DNA of 64,000 nt, taken from the NCBI RefSeq assembly GCF_014174495.1, contig NZ_JACJHR010000011.1, positions 62,001 to 126,000 on the forward strand, read 5' to 3'. This DNA is from Amycolatopsis echigonensis (GTDB lineage Bacteria > Actinomycetota > Actinomycetes > Mycobacteriales > Pseudonocardiaceae). This document shows, piece after piece, positions 54,295 through 62,356 of the stretch. The position numbers and the translations under genes are program-made. A model generated the notes under the pieces. That model was not told the DNA's origin, searched no databases, and was given only the letters and a program-made list of their open reading frames with translations. The first letter of the stretch is position 1. Each line of letters begins with the position of its first letter.

Positions 54295-55093
54295 TGCCGT
54301 GCTGCGACCGGAGTGGCGCTATTGGCGGGTTTACGTGCCCGATCTCCGGTCCGTTCCGACGCTGTTGCGGCAAGTCGTGCACCCATTCGTCGCCGCGCAC
54401 CGCGAAGGATTGCGGCGGTGGTTTTTCCTGCAGTACATGGACATGTCGGGCCTGCAGCTGCGCGTACGGTTCAACGCGCGCCCCGAAGCCGCGTCCGAGG
54501 TCGAAGCGGACCTGGACCGACGCTTCGCCGAACACGGCGCGGAAGTCGTGAAACGCTGGTACGAACCGGAATTGGCGAAATTCCGCGGACGCGACGGCGT
54601 GGAGTTCGCCGAACGCGTCGCGCACCTCGGCAGCGAAACCGCCCTGGAACTGCTGCCCGCCCGGACCCCGGCTCGCCGCATCGCATTGGCCGCGGCCCAT
54701 ACGGCGGTGATCGCCGACGGCTTGCCCACGACGCAGCAGGTGAGTTTTCTGCACCAGTACGCGTGGTACTGGTCAGGTCGCGGTGCCCGGACCGTCGCCT
54801 GGCGTCCCGCCGCCGCGACCGCGCACCCCGGCGATCCGGCCGCCGTACGCCAAGCGAGCCGCCTCGCCGAAACCGTGGCGCGGGAACTCGCGAGCGATTC
54901 GGTCGGACGCCCGTTGCGCCGTTACGCCGAGCGGTTCTGGGCGGAGTACGAGGACTCGGCACGCCGCGTTTCGCCTTACCGGGCCGCTTTCCAGCACGTC
55001 CACCTCATGAACAATCGGCTCGGCGCCGTTCCCGGAGAGGAGGCACAAATCGCACGGTTGTTGTGGGTGCGACGAATGCGTAGCATCGAATAG
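54287..55093 (+). CDS. LanB-type elimination subunit (SpaB_C / thiopeptide-type biosynthesis domain)
   Basis: A 268-aa protein of the SpaB C-terminal family. Visible landmarks are RYWRVYVPDLRSVPTLLRQV, WFFLQYMDMSGLQLRVRFN, KRWYEPELAKFRG and a C-terminal HVHLMNNRLGAVPGEE. The family removes glutamate from glutamylated Ser/Thr to give dehydroalanine or dehydrobutyrine. In thiopeptide clusters a second, related protein forms the pyridine ring, but only one such gene is present here. The HxxxNRLG end favours an elimination role. It overlaps the previous gene by 8 bp. Confidence 0.88.
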   Translation: MIDAVLRPEWRYWRVYVPDLRSVPTLLRQVVHPFVAAHREGLRRWFFLQYMDMSGLQLRVRFNARPEAASEVEADLDRRFAEHGAEVVKRWYEPELAKFRGRDGVEFAERVAHLGSETALELLPARTPARRIALAAAHTAVIADGLPTTQQVSFLHQYAWYWSGRGARTVAWRPAAATAHPGDPAAVRQASRLAETVARELASDSVGRPLRRYAERFWAEYEDSARRVSPYRAAFQHVHLMNNRLGAVPGEEAQIARLLWVRRMRSIE

Positions 55094-55153
55094 GGGTAAT
55101 TAGCCAACAAAATCGGCAATCAAAAATAACGACGCCAGACAGGGAGAAAGATC

Positions 55154-55321
55154 ATGGACTCAGGTTCCAGCGGCGCGGCGAGCAGCATCGGCGACCCGGA
55201 CGACGACCACCCGAACCCCGTCGGGGACGCAGTGGTCAAGGGCGTGCGCACGGTGCTCGGCAAACTCGGCCCGGCCGGCAAGAAGGCCGCCGAACAGCTC
55301 CCGAAGAAGAAAGACAAGTAG
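55154..55321 (+). CDS. 55-aa peptide with acidic start and cationic helical tail
   Basis: A short frame with GGGAGAAAGATC before the ATG, 60 bp after the last biosynthetic gene. The N-terminus is Ser/Gly/Asp-rich (DPDDDHPNP). The C-terminal part (VVKGVRTVLGKLGPAGKKAA, then EQLPKKKDK) looks amphipathic and strongly basic. It has no Cys and no double-glycine leader. It may be an immunity or small accessory peptide, a bacteriocin-like peptide or a chance gene at the operon end. No family recognised. Confidence 0.6.
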   Translation: MDSGSSGAASSIGDPDDDHPNPVGDAVVKGVRTVLGKLGPAGKKAAEQLPKKKDK

Positions 55322-55540
55322 TCCGGTGCCGCCTCGCGCGCGACCGCGGCGCTGAGAGCGGGCCTATTCCCGTTCCCAGCGCCGCGGCCGTATCACGCGG
55401 GTACCGGAATCCCGATGATCGATCGAGTGAAAGCCCCGGACCGGGAACTGCATGGGCGGATATTCCGCACGATTGAACTCAAGAAGACCCGGGTCGTAAG
55501 CCGGCTTGGCCACGCCGGAGCTCCCGGTCGCCGTCCAGAC

Positions 55541-55574
55541 AGCGAGGACCCCCTGTCACCAGGGGGTCCTCGCT
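55541..55574. terminator. Strong hairpin terminator
   Basis: Perfect 15-bp arms (AGCGAGGACCCCCTG at 55541-55555 and its complement at 55560-55574) with a 4-nt loop, followed on the plus strand by TTACTGT. It lies between the end of the RiPP operon and the 3' end of the convergent tRNA-Arg, so it can serve both. The preceding 55322-55540 holds no recognisable gene. Confidence 0.85.
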
Positions 55575-55594
55575 TTACTGTCTCGACCAGACAG

Positions 55595-55668
55595 TGCGCC
55601 CGAAGGGATTCGAACCCCTGACCTTCTGATCCGTAGTCAGATGCTCTATCCAGCTGAGCTACGGGCGC
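55595..55668 (-). tRNA. tRNA-Arg (anticodon ACG)
   Basis: A 74-nt minus-strand tRNA without encoded CCA. Acceptor GCGCCCG pairs with CGGGCGC, discriminator A. The D-arm is AGCTCAGCTGG, the anticodon stem TCTGA/TCAGA with loop CTACGGA (anticodon ACG), and the T-arm GGTTCGAAT. It reads CGU/CGC/CGA arginine codons after A34 modification. Confidence 0.97.
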
Positions 55669-55710
55669 GTGTTCAGTTGTTAATCTAGCACCTGCCGAAA
55701 CAAGCACCAG

Positions 55711-55800
55711 CGGAGGCTCCGGGATTTGAACCCGGGAGGGGGGGTTACCCCCAACCGCATTAGCAGTGCGGCGCCATAGACCAGACTAGGCGAAGCCTCC
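55711..55800 (-). tRNA. tRNA-Ser (anticodon GCT)
   Basis: A 90-nt class II tRNA with a long variable arm on the minus strand. Acceptor GGAGGCT pairs with AGCCTCC, discriminator G. Anticodon stem CCGCA/TGCGG with loop CTGCTAA (anticodon GCT), and T-arm GGGTTCAAATCCC. It decodes AGC/AGU serine codons. It is 42 bp upstream of tRNA-Arg in the same orientation. Confidence 0.97.
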
Positions 55801-55866
55801 TGGGTCCCAACGACCACTGCTCAGATAGGTTACACACCCCTCCGCCCCCTCCGGAAGGCACCCCCC

Positions 55867-57591
55867 TCAACGCTGCAGCAGCCGCCGCAACCAGGGGGAA
55901 CGTCCGCCGAGGCCCTCGGCTTCGAAGGTCGCGATGCCTACGCGCGGCAGCGACCCGACGCCTGGGTAGACGAGGTAGCGCGGGACCCACCGGGGCTGGA
56001 ACTTGGCGTTGAACCGGTAGAGGCTTTCGATCTGGATCCACCGCGAGAAGAAGTGCAGGACCTTCGCCGAGAGGCGCGCGACCGGGCCCGCTCCGATGCG
56101 CTGACCCTGCTCCATCAGGGCGCGGAAGGCGGCGAAGTTCAGCGACACGTGGTCGATGCCGTTCTCGCGGGAGTACAGCAGCAGCTCCGAGATCATCAGC
56201 TCGTTCACGCCGTTGTCGGCGGTGCGGTCCCGCCGCATCACGTCCAGCGAGAGGCCTCGTTCGCCCCACGGCACGAACTGCAGCACGCCCCGGACGCGGC
56301 CGCCCTGTTCCGCGGTGACGATCACCGAACCGGGGTCGCCCATGCGGCCCAGCGCCATCGAGAACCCGCGTTCGGTTTCGGTGCCGCGCCAGGCGGCGGC
56401 CAGGTGCACCAGCTCGGACAGCTCGCCGGGACGCAGGTCCTCGGCCCGGCGCACCAAGACCTTGTAGCCGGCCCGCTTCGTCCGCGACGACGCCTGTCGC
56501 ACGCCGCGCATCACGCGGCCTTCCAGCGTGAACGTCTCGGTGTCGACGACCGCCTCGTCGCCGATTTCCAGCACCTCCAGGCCGAACCGGGCCCACACCG
56601 TCGCGCCCAGCTCGGACGCGCCCATCGCGGCGGGCAGCCAGGCGTTGCGCTTGCAGATGTCCAGGTACTCCTCGATCGCGCCGGGCCACGCCTCGTGGTC
56701 GCCGAGCGGGTCGGCCGACGTCAACGCGACCCCGGCGATCACGCGGAACGTGACGGCCGCCTTGCCGGTCTTGGAGAAGACCGCGAACTTGTCGCGGCGC
56801 AGCGCGAAGTAGCCCAGCGAGTCCCGTTCCCCGTGCTGCTTCAGCAACTCGTGCAGCCGCGCGAGTTCGTCGTCGGACAGCTCCGGCGCGGGTTCGGACG
56901 AGCGCAGCAAGAAATACGCCGACACCAGTACGCCGGTGATGCTGAAGACCAGCCCGACCGACGCGGACAGGTCCTCGAACCACATCTCGTGGAACACCGC
57001 GGGCCCGCTGACGCCGGCGAGCGCGAGCGCGGACTGGGAAAACCGGTCCGCGAAGCTCATCGGGTCGAGCATCCGGGCGGGCGCGACGGACAGCAGCGCG
57101 AAGTTGAGCACGAACCCGGCCAGCACCAGCTGTAACAGCACTCGCAGCGCACGCCAGCGGCCAACGGTCGGGTCCGGGCGGGCGATGAAGTACCGCCTGG
57201 TGCCGATGAGCCCGGCGAGCAGCACCACGGACACCACGCCCGCACCGAAAACGTGCCGCAGCCCGAGGTGTGACAACGCCAACAGGGCGGCGAAGCCGAC
57301 CGCCAGTTGCCAGGCGCGGCGCTTGCGGCGACGGAGCCCGGCCGCGAGCATGATCAGCAACACACCGGTGACCAGCGCCACAGCGGCCGCCGCGGTGGTC
57401 GCTTCGCTCGGCAGCTCCAGCCATTTGGCCACGTGCCCGCGCACGTCGCGGCCCATCGGCACGACCGTGGACACGATGGCCAGCAGCCCGGCCAGCCTGG
57501 TCACCCAGGTGATCGCGACGACCGACGTGACGCCGGCCGCCTGCCAAGTGTGCTGCGCGCGCGTCTCGGTCACCACGCGTGCAACACGCAC
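55867..57591 (-). CDS. MprF/LysX-like DUF2156 phosphatidylglycerol lysyltransferase-type protein
   Basis: A 574-aa membrane protein. The N-terminal half has about six transmembrane helices (25-245). The C-terminal half is the DUF2156 tandem-GNAT domain found in MprF: DKFAVFSKTGKAAVTFRVIA, the conserved WLPAAMGASELG region and HVSLNFAAFRALMEQGQ. Such proteins transfer an amino acid from aminoacyl-tRNA to phosphatidylglycerol, lowering membrane negative charge and sensitivity to cationic peptides. It is separated from the RiPP cluster by tRNAs and a terminator and is on the opposite strand, so it is not clearly part of it. Confidence 0.88.
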   Translation of the reverse strand: MRVARVVTETRAQHTWQAAGVTSVVAITWVTRLAGLLAIVSTVVPMGRDVRGHVAKWLELPSEATTAAAAVALVTGVLLIMLAAGLRRRKRRAWQLAVGFAALLALSHLGLRHVFGAGVVSVVLLAGLIGTRRYFIARPDPTVGRWRALRVLLQLVLAGFVLNFALLSVAPARMLDPMSFADRFSQSALALAGVSGPAVFHEMWFEDLSASVGLVFSITGVLVSAYFLLRSSEPAPELSDDELARLHELLKQHGERDSLGYFALRRDKFAVFSKTGKAAVTFRVIAGVALTSADPLGDHEAWPGAIEEYLDICKRNAWLPAAMGASELGATVWARFGLEVLEIGDEAVVDTETFTLEGRVMRGVRQASSRTKRAGYKVLVRRAEDLRPGELSELVHLAAAWRGTETERGFSMALGRMGDPGSVIVTAEQGGRVRGVLQFVPWGERGLSLDVMRRDRTADNGVNELMISELLLYSRENGIDHVSLNFAAFRALMEQGQRIGAGPVARLSAKVLHFFSRWIQIESLYRFNAKFQPRWVPRYLVYPGVGSLPRVGIATFEAEGLGGRSPWLRRLLQR

Positions 57592-57622
57592 GGCCCTGCC
57601 ATGCTTCCCCCCGCTGGCGCGT

Positions 57623-59602
57623 TCAGTCCGCGGCGAGCTCCACGAAGGGGGCCAGCGCGGCCGGGTTGGCCAGCGCGTCCCTGCTCACCGCCCTCTCCGG
57701 CGCGACTCCGGAGAGGATCCGCTTCACTGGTACTTCGCACTTCTTACCGTTCAACGTACGGGGAATCTCGGAAACGACGATGAACCGATCGGGTACGTGT
57801 CGTGGCGACAGCGCGTTGCGAAGCTCTTTCCGCAGGTCAGGCTCAACTTCTTCGAGTGTCGCGCCGGCCGTGAGTACGACAAAACACAGCAGCTGCCCGT
57901 CGTCGTTGCCCGCCGCCGACGTATCGATGACCAGCGAGTCGGCGACCTGGGCAAAGCCTTCCGCGACCCGGTAGAACTCGGCGGTGCCCATCCGGACGCC
58001 GCCGCGGTTGAGCGTCGAATCGCTGCGGCCGTAGACCACCGCCGAACCGCGGCGCGTGATCTTGACCCAGTCGCCATGCCTCCAGATACCCGGATACATC
58101 TCGAAGTACGCCTCGCGCAGCCGGGAACCGTCCGGGTCGTTCCAGAAGGAGACCGGCATCGACGGCATCGGCTCGGTGATCACCAGCTCACCGACCTCCT
58201 CGACCACCGGCTCGCCGCGGTCGTCGAACGCCGCCGCGGCCACGCCGAGCGCGCGGCAGGACAGTTCGCCGAGCCACACCGGCACGTCCGGCGCGGCCGT
58301 GACGATCCCCGCGCACAGGTCGGTGCCGCCGGAGACCGAGCAGATCTGCACATCCCGGCCGATCGCGTCGGCGATCCAGCGGAAGCCCTCCGGCGACAAC
58401 GGCGCACCGGTCGAGCCGACGACGCGCAGCGCGCTGAGGTCGTAGCGTTCGGCCGGGGCGAGGCCCGCCTTGAGGCAGCTCTGGATGAACGGCGCGGACG
58501 TGCCGAAGTAGGTGATGCGGTGCTGCTCCGCCAGGTGCCACAGCGCGTTCAGGTCCGGATGGCCGGGACTGCCGTCGTACAACACGATCGTGGTGCCGAC
58601 GAGCAGCCCGGAGACGATGAAGTTCCACATCATCCAGCCGGTGGTGGTGAACCAGAAGAATCGGTCGCTCGGCCCCAGCCCGCTCTGCAGTCCCAGCGCT
58701 TTGAAGTGTTCGACGACGATGCCGCCGTGGCTCTGCACGATCCCCTTCGGGAGCCCGGTCGTGCCCGAGGAATACAGGATCCACAACGGATGCGAGGCTT
58801 CCACCGGCTCGTACGCCAGCTCGCCGCCCGCGTGTTCGGCGAGCATCGCGTTCCAGTCGACGACGCCGTCGATGGTCCCATCTCCTACGTACTTCACCAA
58901 AACGGTGGCTTCCAGCGAAGGAAGCTGTTCGCGCAACTGCTGAACGGTGTCGCGGATGTCGAATTTCCGGCCGTGGTAAGCGTATCCGTTCACCGCGATG
59001 AGCACCTTCGGCTCGATCTGGGTGAACCGGTCGGCGATCGCGCGGATCCCGAAGTCCGGGGAACACGACGACCAGATCGCGCCGAGGCTGGCGGTGGCGA
59101 GGAAAGCGATGAGCGTCTGCGGGCAGTTCGGGGCGAGCGCGACGACCCGATCTCCTTTGCCGACACCGAAAGCGCGCAACGCGGCGCGCGCGGCGGCGAC
59201 GTGCGCGCGGAGGTCGCCGTAGGTGAATTGCTCGGTGAGCCCGTCCTCGCGGTGGAAGATCACCGCGAGTTCGTCGTCGGCCTTCGTCGCGCCGCCGGTG
59301 TCCGGGCTCAGCGAGTGTTCGGCGTAGTTGAGCGTGCCGCCTTCGAACCATTTCGCGTCCGGCATCGCGCCGGACAGGATTTCCCGCGGCTGCTCGTGCC
59401 AGCGCACGCCGAAGAACTCCGCCACCGCGGCCCAGAACTCGGGGACGTGCTCGACCGAGTAGTGCCACAGGTCGTCGTAATCGGCCAGGTCGACGCCGCG
59501 CCGCTCGCGCAGCCATCGGCGGAAGGCTTCGATCTTCGAGTCAGCGACCTGGTTCGGGTCGGGTCGCCAGAGCACCTCGGGAGCAGCGGCGTTCTCGGTC
59601 AC
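57623..59602 (-). CDS. aacS: Acetoacetate-CoA ligase
   Basis: A 659-aa ANL-superfamily ligase that activates acetoacetate to acetoacetyl-CoA using ATP, for ketone-body use or lipid/polyketide supply. The AMP-binding motif is YSSGTTGLPKGIVQSHGG. The start region (APEVLWRPDPNQ) and WHYSVEHVPEFWAAVAEFFG are typical of acetoacetyl-CoA synthetases. The C-terminal lysine motif is IPRTLNGKKCEVPVKRIL. It lies 31 bp downstream of the DUF2156 start on the same strand direction, with separate functions. Confidence 0.93.
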   Translation of the reverse strand: MTENAAAPEVLWRPDPNQVADSKIEAFRRWLRERRGVDLADYDDLWHYSVEHVPEFWAAVAEFFGVRWHEQPREILSGAMPDAKWFEGGTLNYAEHSLSPDTGGATKADDELAVIFHREDGLTEQFTYGDLRAHVAAARAALRAFGVGKGDRVVALAPNCPQTLIAFLATASLGAIWSSCSPDFGIRAIADRFTQIEPKVLIAVNGYAYHGRKFDIRDTVQQLREQLPSLEATVLVKYVGDGTIDGVVDWNAMLAEHAGGELAYEPVEASHPLWILYSSGTTGLPKGIVQSHGGIVVEHFKALGLQSGLGPSDRFFWFTTTGWMMWNFIVSGLLVGTTIVLYDGSPGHPDLNALWHLAEQHRITYFGTSAPFIQSCLKAGLAPAERYDLSALRVVGSTGAPLSPEGFRWIADAIGRDVQICSVSGGTDLCAGIVTAAPDVPVWLGELSCRALGVAAAAFDDRGEPVVEEVGELVITEPMPSMPVSFWNDPDGSRLREAYFEMYPGIWRHGDWVKITRRGSAVVYGRSDSTLNRGGVRMGTAEFYRVAEGFAQVADSLVIDTSAAGNDDGQLLCFVVLTAGATLEEVEPDLRKELRNALSPRHVPDRFIVVSEIPRTLNGKKCEVPVKRILSGVAPERAVSRDALANPAALAPFVELAAD

Positions 59603-59806
59603 TCGCCGATGCTAACCCCGGGATGCTCGCGAAGTCCTTTTTCGACCGTGGCCACTCCGGCCAGCAGCGCGCGGACACGTCCAGGCGACGTCTGGAAAGT
59701 TGCTCAGCACCGGAACGCCTGCCGCTCCTCCACAAAGGACAGAGCGGCCGCCGATCGCCTCCAGTCGCTGCTGTTCGACAAGCCCTGCCGAGGGCGCTGC
59801 CGGAGA

Positions 59807-60439
59807 TCAGCGGAGATGGGCGTCGAACCAGTCGAGGGTGCGTTGCCAGGCCTCTGCGGCCGCGTTGGGATCGGCGTCGAAGCGGTGGTTCGCGCCCGGG
59901 TAGCGCACGACGTTCGTCGCGACTTTCGCCGACGCCGCGGCCTCGCGCAGCTGCTCCACCTCGGCCTCGCCGACCTCGTCCCCGGCATCGCCGTACATGC
60001 CGAGCCACGGGCTGGTCACGCGGCCGGCGATCTCCAGCAGTTTCGGCAGCTCCGCGACCGCCTGGCCGCCGACGCTCACCGCCGCCCCGAACTTGCGGTG
60101 CGAGGCGACTACCAGCGCCGCCGTGCCGCCGAGGTCGAAGCCGACGACGCCGCGGAGGTCGGCCTCGACGCCGCGATCGGTGAGCCATTCGAGCGTGCGG
60201 TCCGTCGCTTCGAGCAGATCGCGCTGGGTGAGCTGTTCGCCGGACTCGATGTGCGGCGTGACAGTGAGCCAGCCCTCGCCGGCGAGGCTCTTGACCAGCA
60301 GCAGAACGCCGTCAGTGACCCCGTGGCCCTCGTGCAGGACCACCAGGCCGCCGCGAAGCGCGCGGTCGGGCTCGGCGAAGGTGAGGCGGAGGGTGCTGCC
60401 GTCGGTACGCTGGTGGTCCACGGTGGTCGTCGACGTCAT
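59807..60439 (-). CDS. Dienelactone-hydrolase-family protein
   Basis: A 210-aa alpha/beta hydrolase resembling dienelactone hydrolase. VVLHEGHG carries the conserved Glu37, the nucleophile elbow reads GFDLGG with Asp102 where dienelactone hydrolase has Cys, and later YGDAGD and GANHRF (His185) supply Asp and His. The Asp at the nucleophile position is notable and could change chemistry. ATG 60439 is used; a TTG at 60451 is possible. It is divergent from the aminotransferase. Confidence 0.82.
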   Translation of the reverse strand: MTSTTTVDHQRTDGSTLRLTFAEPDRALRGGLVVLHEGHGVTDGVLLLVKSLAGEGWLTVTPHIESGEQLTQRDLLEATDRTLEWLTDRGVEADLRGVVGFDLGGTAALVVASHRKFGAAVSVGGQAVAELPKLLEIAGRVTSPWLGMYGDAGDEVGEAEVEQLREAAASAKVATNVVRYPGANHRFDADPNAAAEAWQRTLDWFDAHLR

Positions 60440-60543
60440 CGCCTCATGCAATCACCTCTGGGTGAACATTGGGAACCTTTCCGGATCGGCCGGGGCGAGA
60501 TACGGTGACCCCGTCGTCCCGTGAAAACCGAGGAGTTCCGACG

Positions 60544-61602
60544 ATGCCGTCCCTCGCCCCCCGCCCTGACCTCGATTCGTTGCCGAAGTACGTCCCCGGC
60601 CGGACGATCGAAGGGGCCGTCAAGCTCGCGAGCAACGAGGTGCCCGGCGGTCCGCTGCCGAGCGTGCAGGCGGCGATCACGGCTGCGGTCACCGGAGTGA
60701 ACCGGTATCCGGACAACGGTTCCCAGGCTTTGCGCGAGCGGCTTTCGCGGCGGCTGGACGTGCCGGTCGAGCGGCTCGCGATCGGCTGCGGTTCGGTTTC
60801 GCTGTGCCAGCAGATGATCCAGGCGCTGTGCGGTGCCGGCGACGAGGTGCTGTTCGGCTGGCGGTCGTTCGAGGCCTACCCGATCGTGGTACAGGTGGCG
60901 CTCGCCACAGGCGTGAAGGTTCCGCTGACGCCGGAGCACGGGCTGGACCTCGACGCGATGCTGGCGCGGATCACCGACCGCACCAAGCTGGTGTTCCTCT
61001 GCAACCCGAACAACCCGACCGGCACCGTGCTGCACCGGGACGAGATCGAGCGGTTCCTCGAAGCGGTGCCGCCGCACGTGCTTGTGGTGCTGGATGAGGC
61101 ATACAAGGAATTCGTCACCGACCCCGAGGTGCCGGACGGCATCGAGTTCACGCGGACGCGCGGCAATGTGGCGGTGCTGCGCACGTTCTCGAAGGCGTAC
61201 GGGCTCGCCGGGCTGCGCGTCGGGTACGCGGTGGCTCCGGAGCCGATCGCGCAGGCGCTGCAGCAGGTGTACGTGGCGTTCTCGGTGAACAGCATCGCGC
61301 AGGTGGCCGCGATCGCGTCGCTCGACGCGGAGGACGAACTGCTCGCCCGGTGCCAGGAGATCATCTCCGAACGCACCCGGGTGCGGGACGCGTTGCTGGA
61401 GATGGGCTACGAAATCCCGCCGACCCAGGCGAACTTCGTGTGGTTCCCGCTCGGCGAGCGCACCGCCGCCTTCGCCGAGCACATGCTGGACCGGAAGCTG
61501 ATCGTGCGCCCGTTCCCCGGCGAGGGCGCGCGCGTGACGATCGGGACCCCGGAGGAGAACGACCTGATGCTGGCCGCGGCCAAGGAATTCCAGGCTATTT
61601 GA
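60544..61602 (+). CDS. Histidinol-phosphate / aromatic amino acid aminotransferase
   Basis: A 352-aa class I/II PLP aminotransferase of the HisC/Pat type. Landmarks are LASNEVPGGPLPSVQAAI, FLCNPNNPTGTVLHRDE, VLDEAYKEFV and the PLP lysine motif RTFSKAYGLAGLRVGYAV (Lys217), then a late IVRPFPGEGARVTIG. It would transaminate histidinol phosphate or aromatic amino acids (phenylalanine/tyrosine synthesis). Isolated from a his operon, so the aromatic (pat) role is more likely. Its end overlaps the convergent TauE gene by 8 bp. Confidence 0.92.
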   Translation: MPSLAPRPDLDSLPKYVPGRTIEGAVKLASNEVPGGPLPSVQAAITAAVTGVNRYPDNGSQALRERLSRRLDVPVERLAIGCGSVSLCQQMIQALCGAGDEVLFGWRSFEAYPIVVQVALATGVKVPLTPEHGLDLDAMLARITDRTKLVFLCNPNNPTGTVLHRDEIERFLEAVPPHVLVVLDEAYKEFVTDPEVPDGIEFTRTRGNVAVLRTFSKAYGLAGLRVGYAVAPEPIAQALQQVYVAFSVNSIAQVAAIASLDAEDELLARCQEIISERTRVRDALLEMGYEIPPTQANFVWFPLGERTAAFAEHMLDRKLIVRPFPGEGARVTIGTPEENDLMLAAAKEFQAI

Positions 61603-62356
61603 GGACCAGCTGCACGACCGCGGCGAGCCCGATCACGACGATCACGCCGCGCAGCACGGTGGGCGGCAGCTTGCGGCCGATCCTGGCCCCGAGCTGCCCG
61701 CCGATCGTGGACCCGAGCGCGAGCAGCCCGATCACCGGCCAGCTCACCGGGGCGACGAACGCGTAAATCGTGCCGGCGACGATGTTCACGACCGCGGACA
61801 GCACGTTTTTGACGCCGTTGAGCCGCTGCAACGGTTCGGACAGCAGCATGCCCATGACAGCCATCATCATCACGCCCTGCGCGGCGGTGAAGTAGCCGCC
61901 GTAGATGCCGATGACGAAGAGCAGCCCGAACAGCAACGGCCCGGCGTGGTGCTCGCGCCCGTTGGCCTCGCGGCGTTTCTGCACCCACTTCGACACCTTG
62001 GGCTGAACGATCACGAGCACGACGGCGAGCCCGACCAGCACCGGAACGATCTTCTCGAAGGCACCTTTGGGCAGCGTCAGGAGCAGCACGGTGCCACCGA
62101 TGGCCCCGAAGAACGAGGCGACCGCGAACCGCATCACCTGCGGCCAGTACCCGACGAGCTCATGCCGGTAGCCGTACGCACCACTGACCGTGCCCGGCGC
62201 GAGCCCGACCGCGTTCGACGTCGTAGCGGTCACCGGCGGATAGCCCAGCGCGACGAGCACCGGGAAGGTCACGAGCGTCCCTGAACCGACGACGGTGTTG
62301 ATCGTCCCGGCCCACATCCCGGCGATGAAGATGACGACGGCATGCCACCAGGTCAT
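61595..62356 (-). CDS. TauE/SafE-family sulfite/anion exporter
   Basis: A 253-aa membrane protein with about eight transmembrane helices. The family repeat start is FIAGMWAGTINTVVGSGTLV, with VTATTSNAVGLAPGTVSGAY and the second-half GIYGGYFTAAQGVMMMAVMG. Family members export sulfite or sulfonates or transport organic anions. Its substrate is not indicated by neighbours. Confidence 0.92.
   Translation of the reverse strand: MTWWHAVVIFIAGMWAGTINTVVGSGTLVTFPVLVALGYPPVTATTSNAVGLAPGTVSGAYGYRHELVGYWPQVMRFAVASFFGAIGGTVLLLTLPKGAFEKIVPVLVGLAVVLVIVQPKVSKWVQKRREANGREHHAGPLLFGLLFVIGIYGGYFTAAQGVMMMAVMGMLLSEPLQRLNGVKNVLSAVVNIVAGTIYAFVAPVSWPVIGLLALGSTIGGQLGARIGRKLPPTVLRGVIVVIGLAAVVQLVLK

Noticed and set aside
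42177..55093. Calling the cluster a thiopeptide cluster
   Set aside because: Only one SpaB_C-type protein, a fused rather than split E1/YcaO, and cores lacking the usual Ser-Cys-rich thiopeptide layout; no pyridine synthase seen.
55415..55621. 68-codon frame starting MIDRVKAPDRELHGR
   Set aside because: It runs through the terminator hairpin and into the tRNA-Arg gene; no ribosome site.
55595..55800. tRNA-linked integrated element
   Set aside because: No integrase or excisionase gene and no repeated tRNA 3' segment was seen in the neighbouring sequence.
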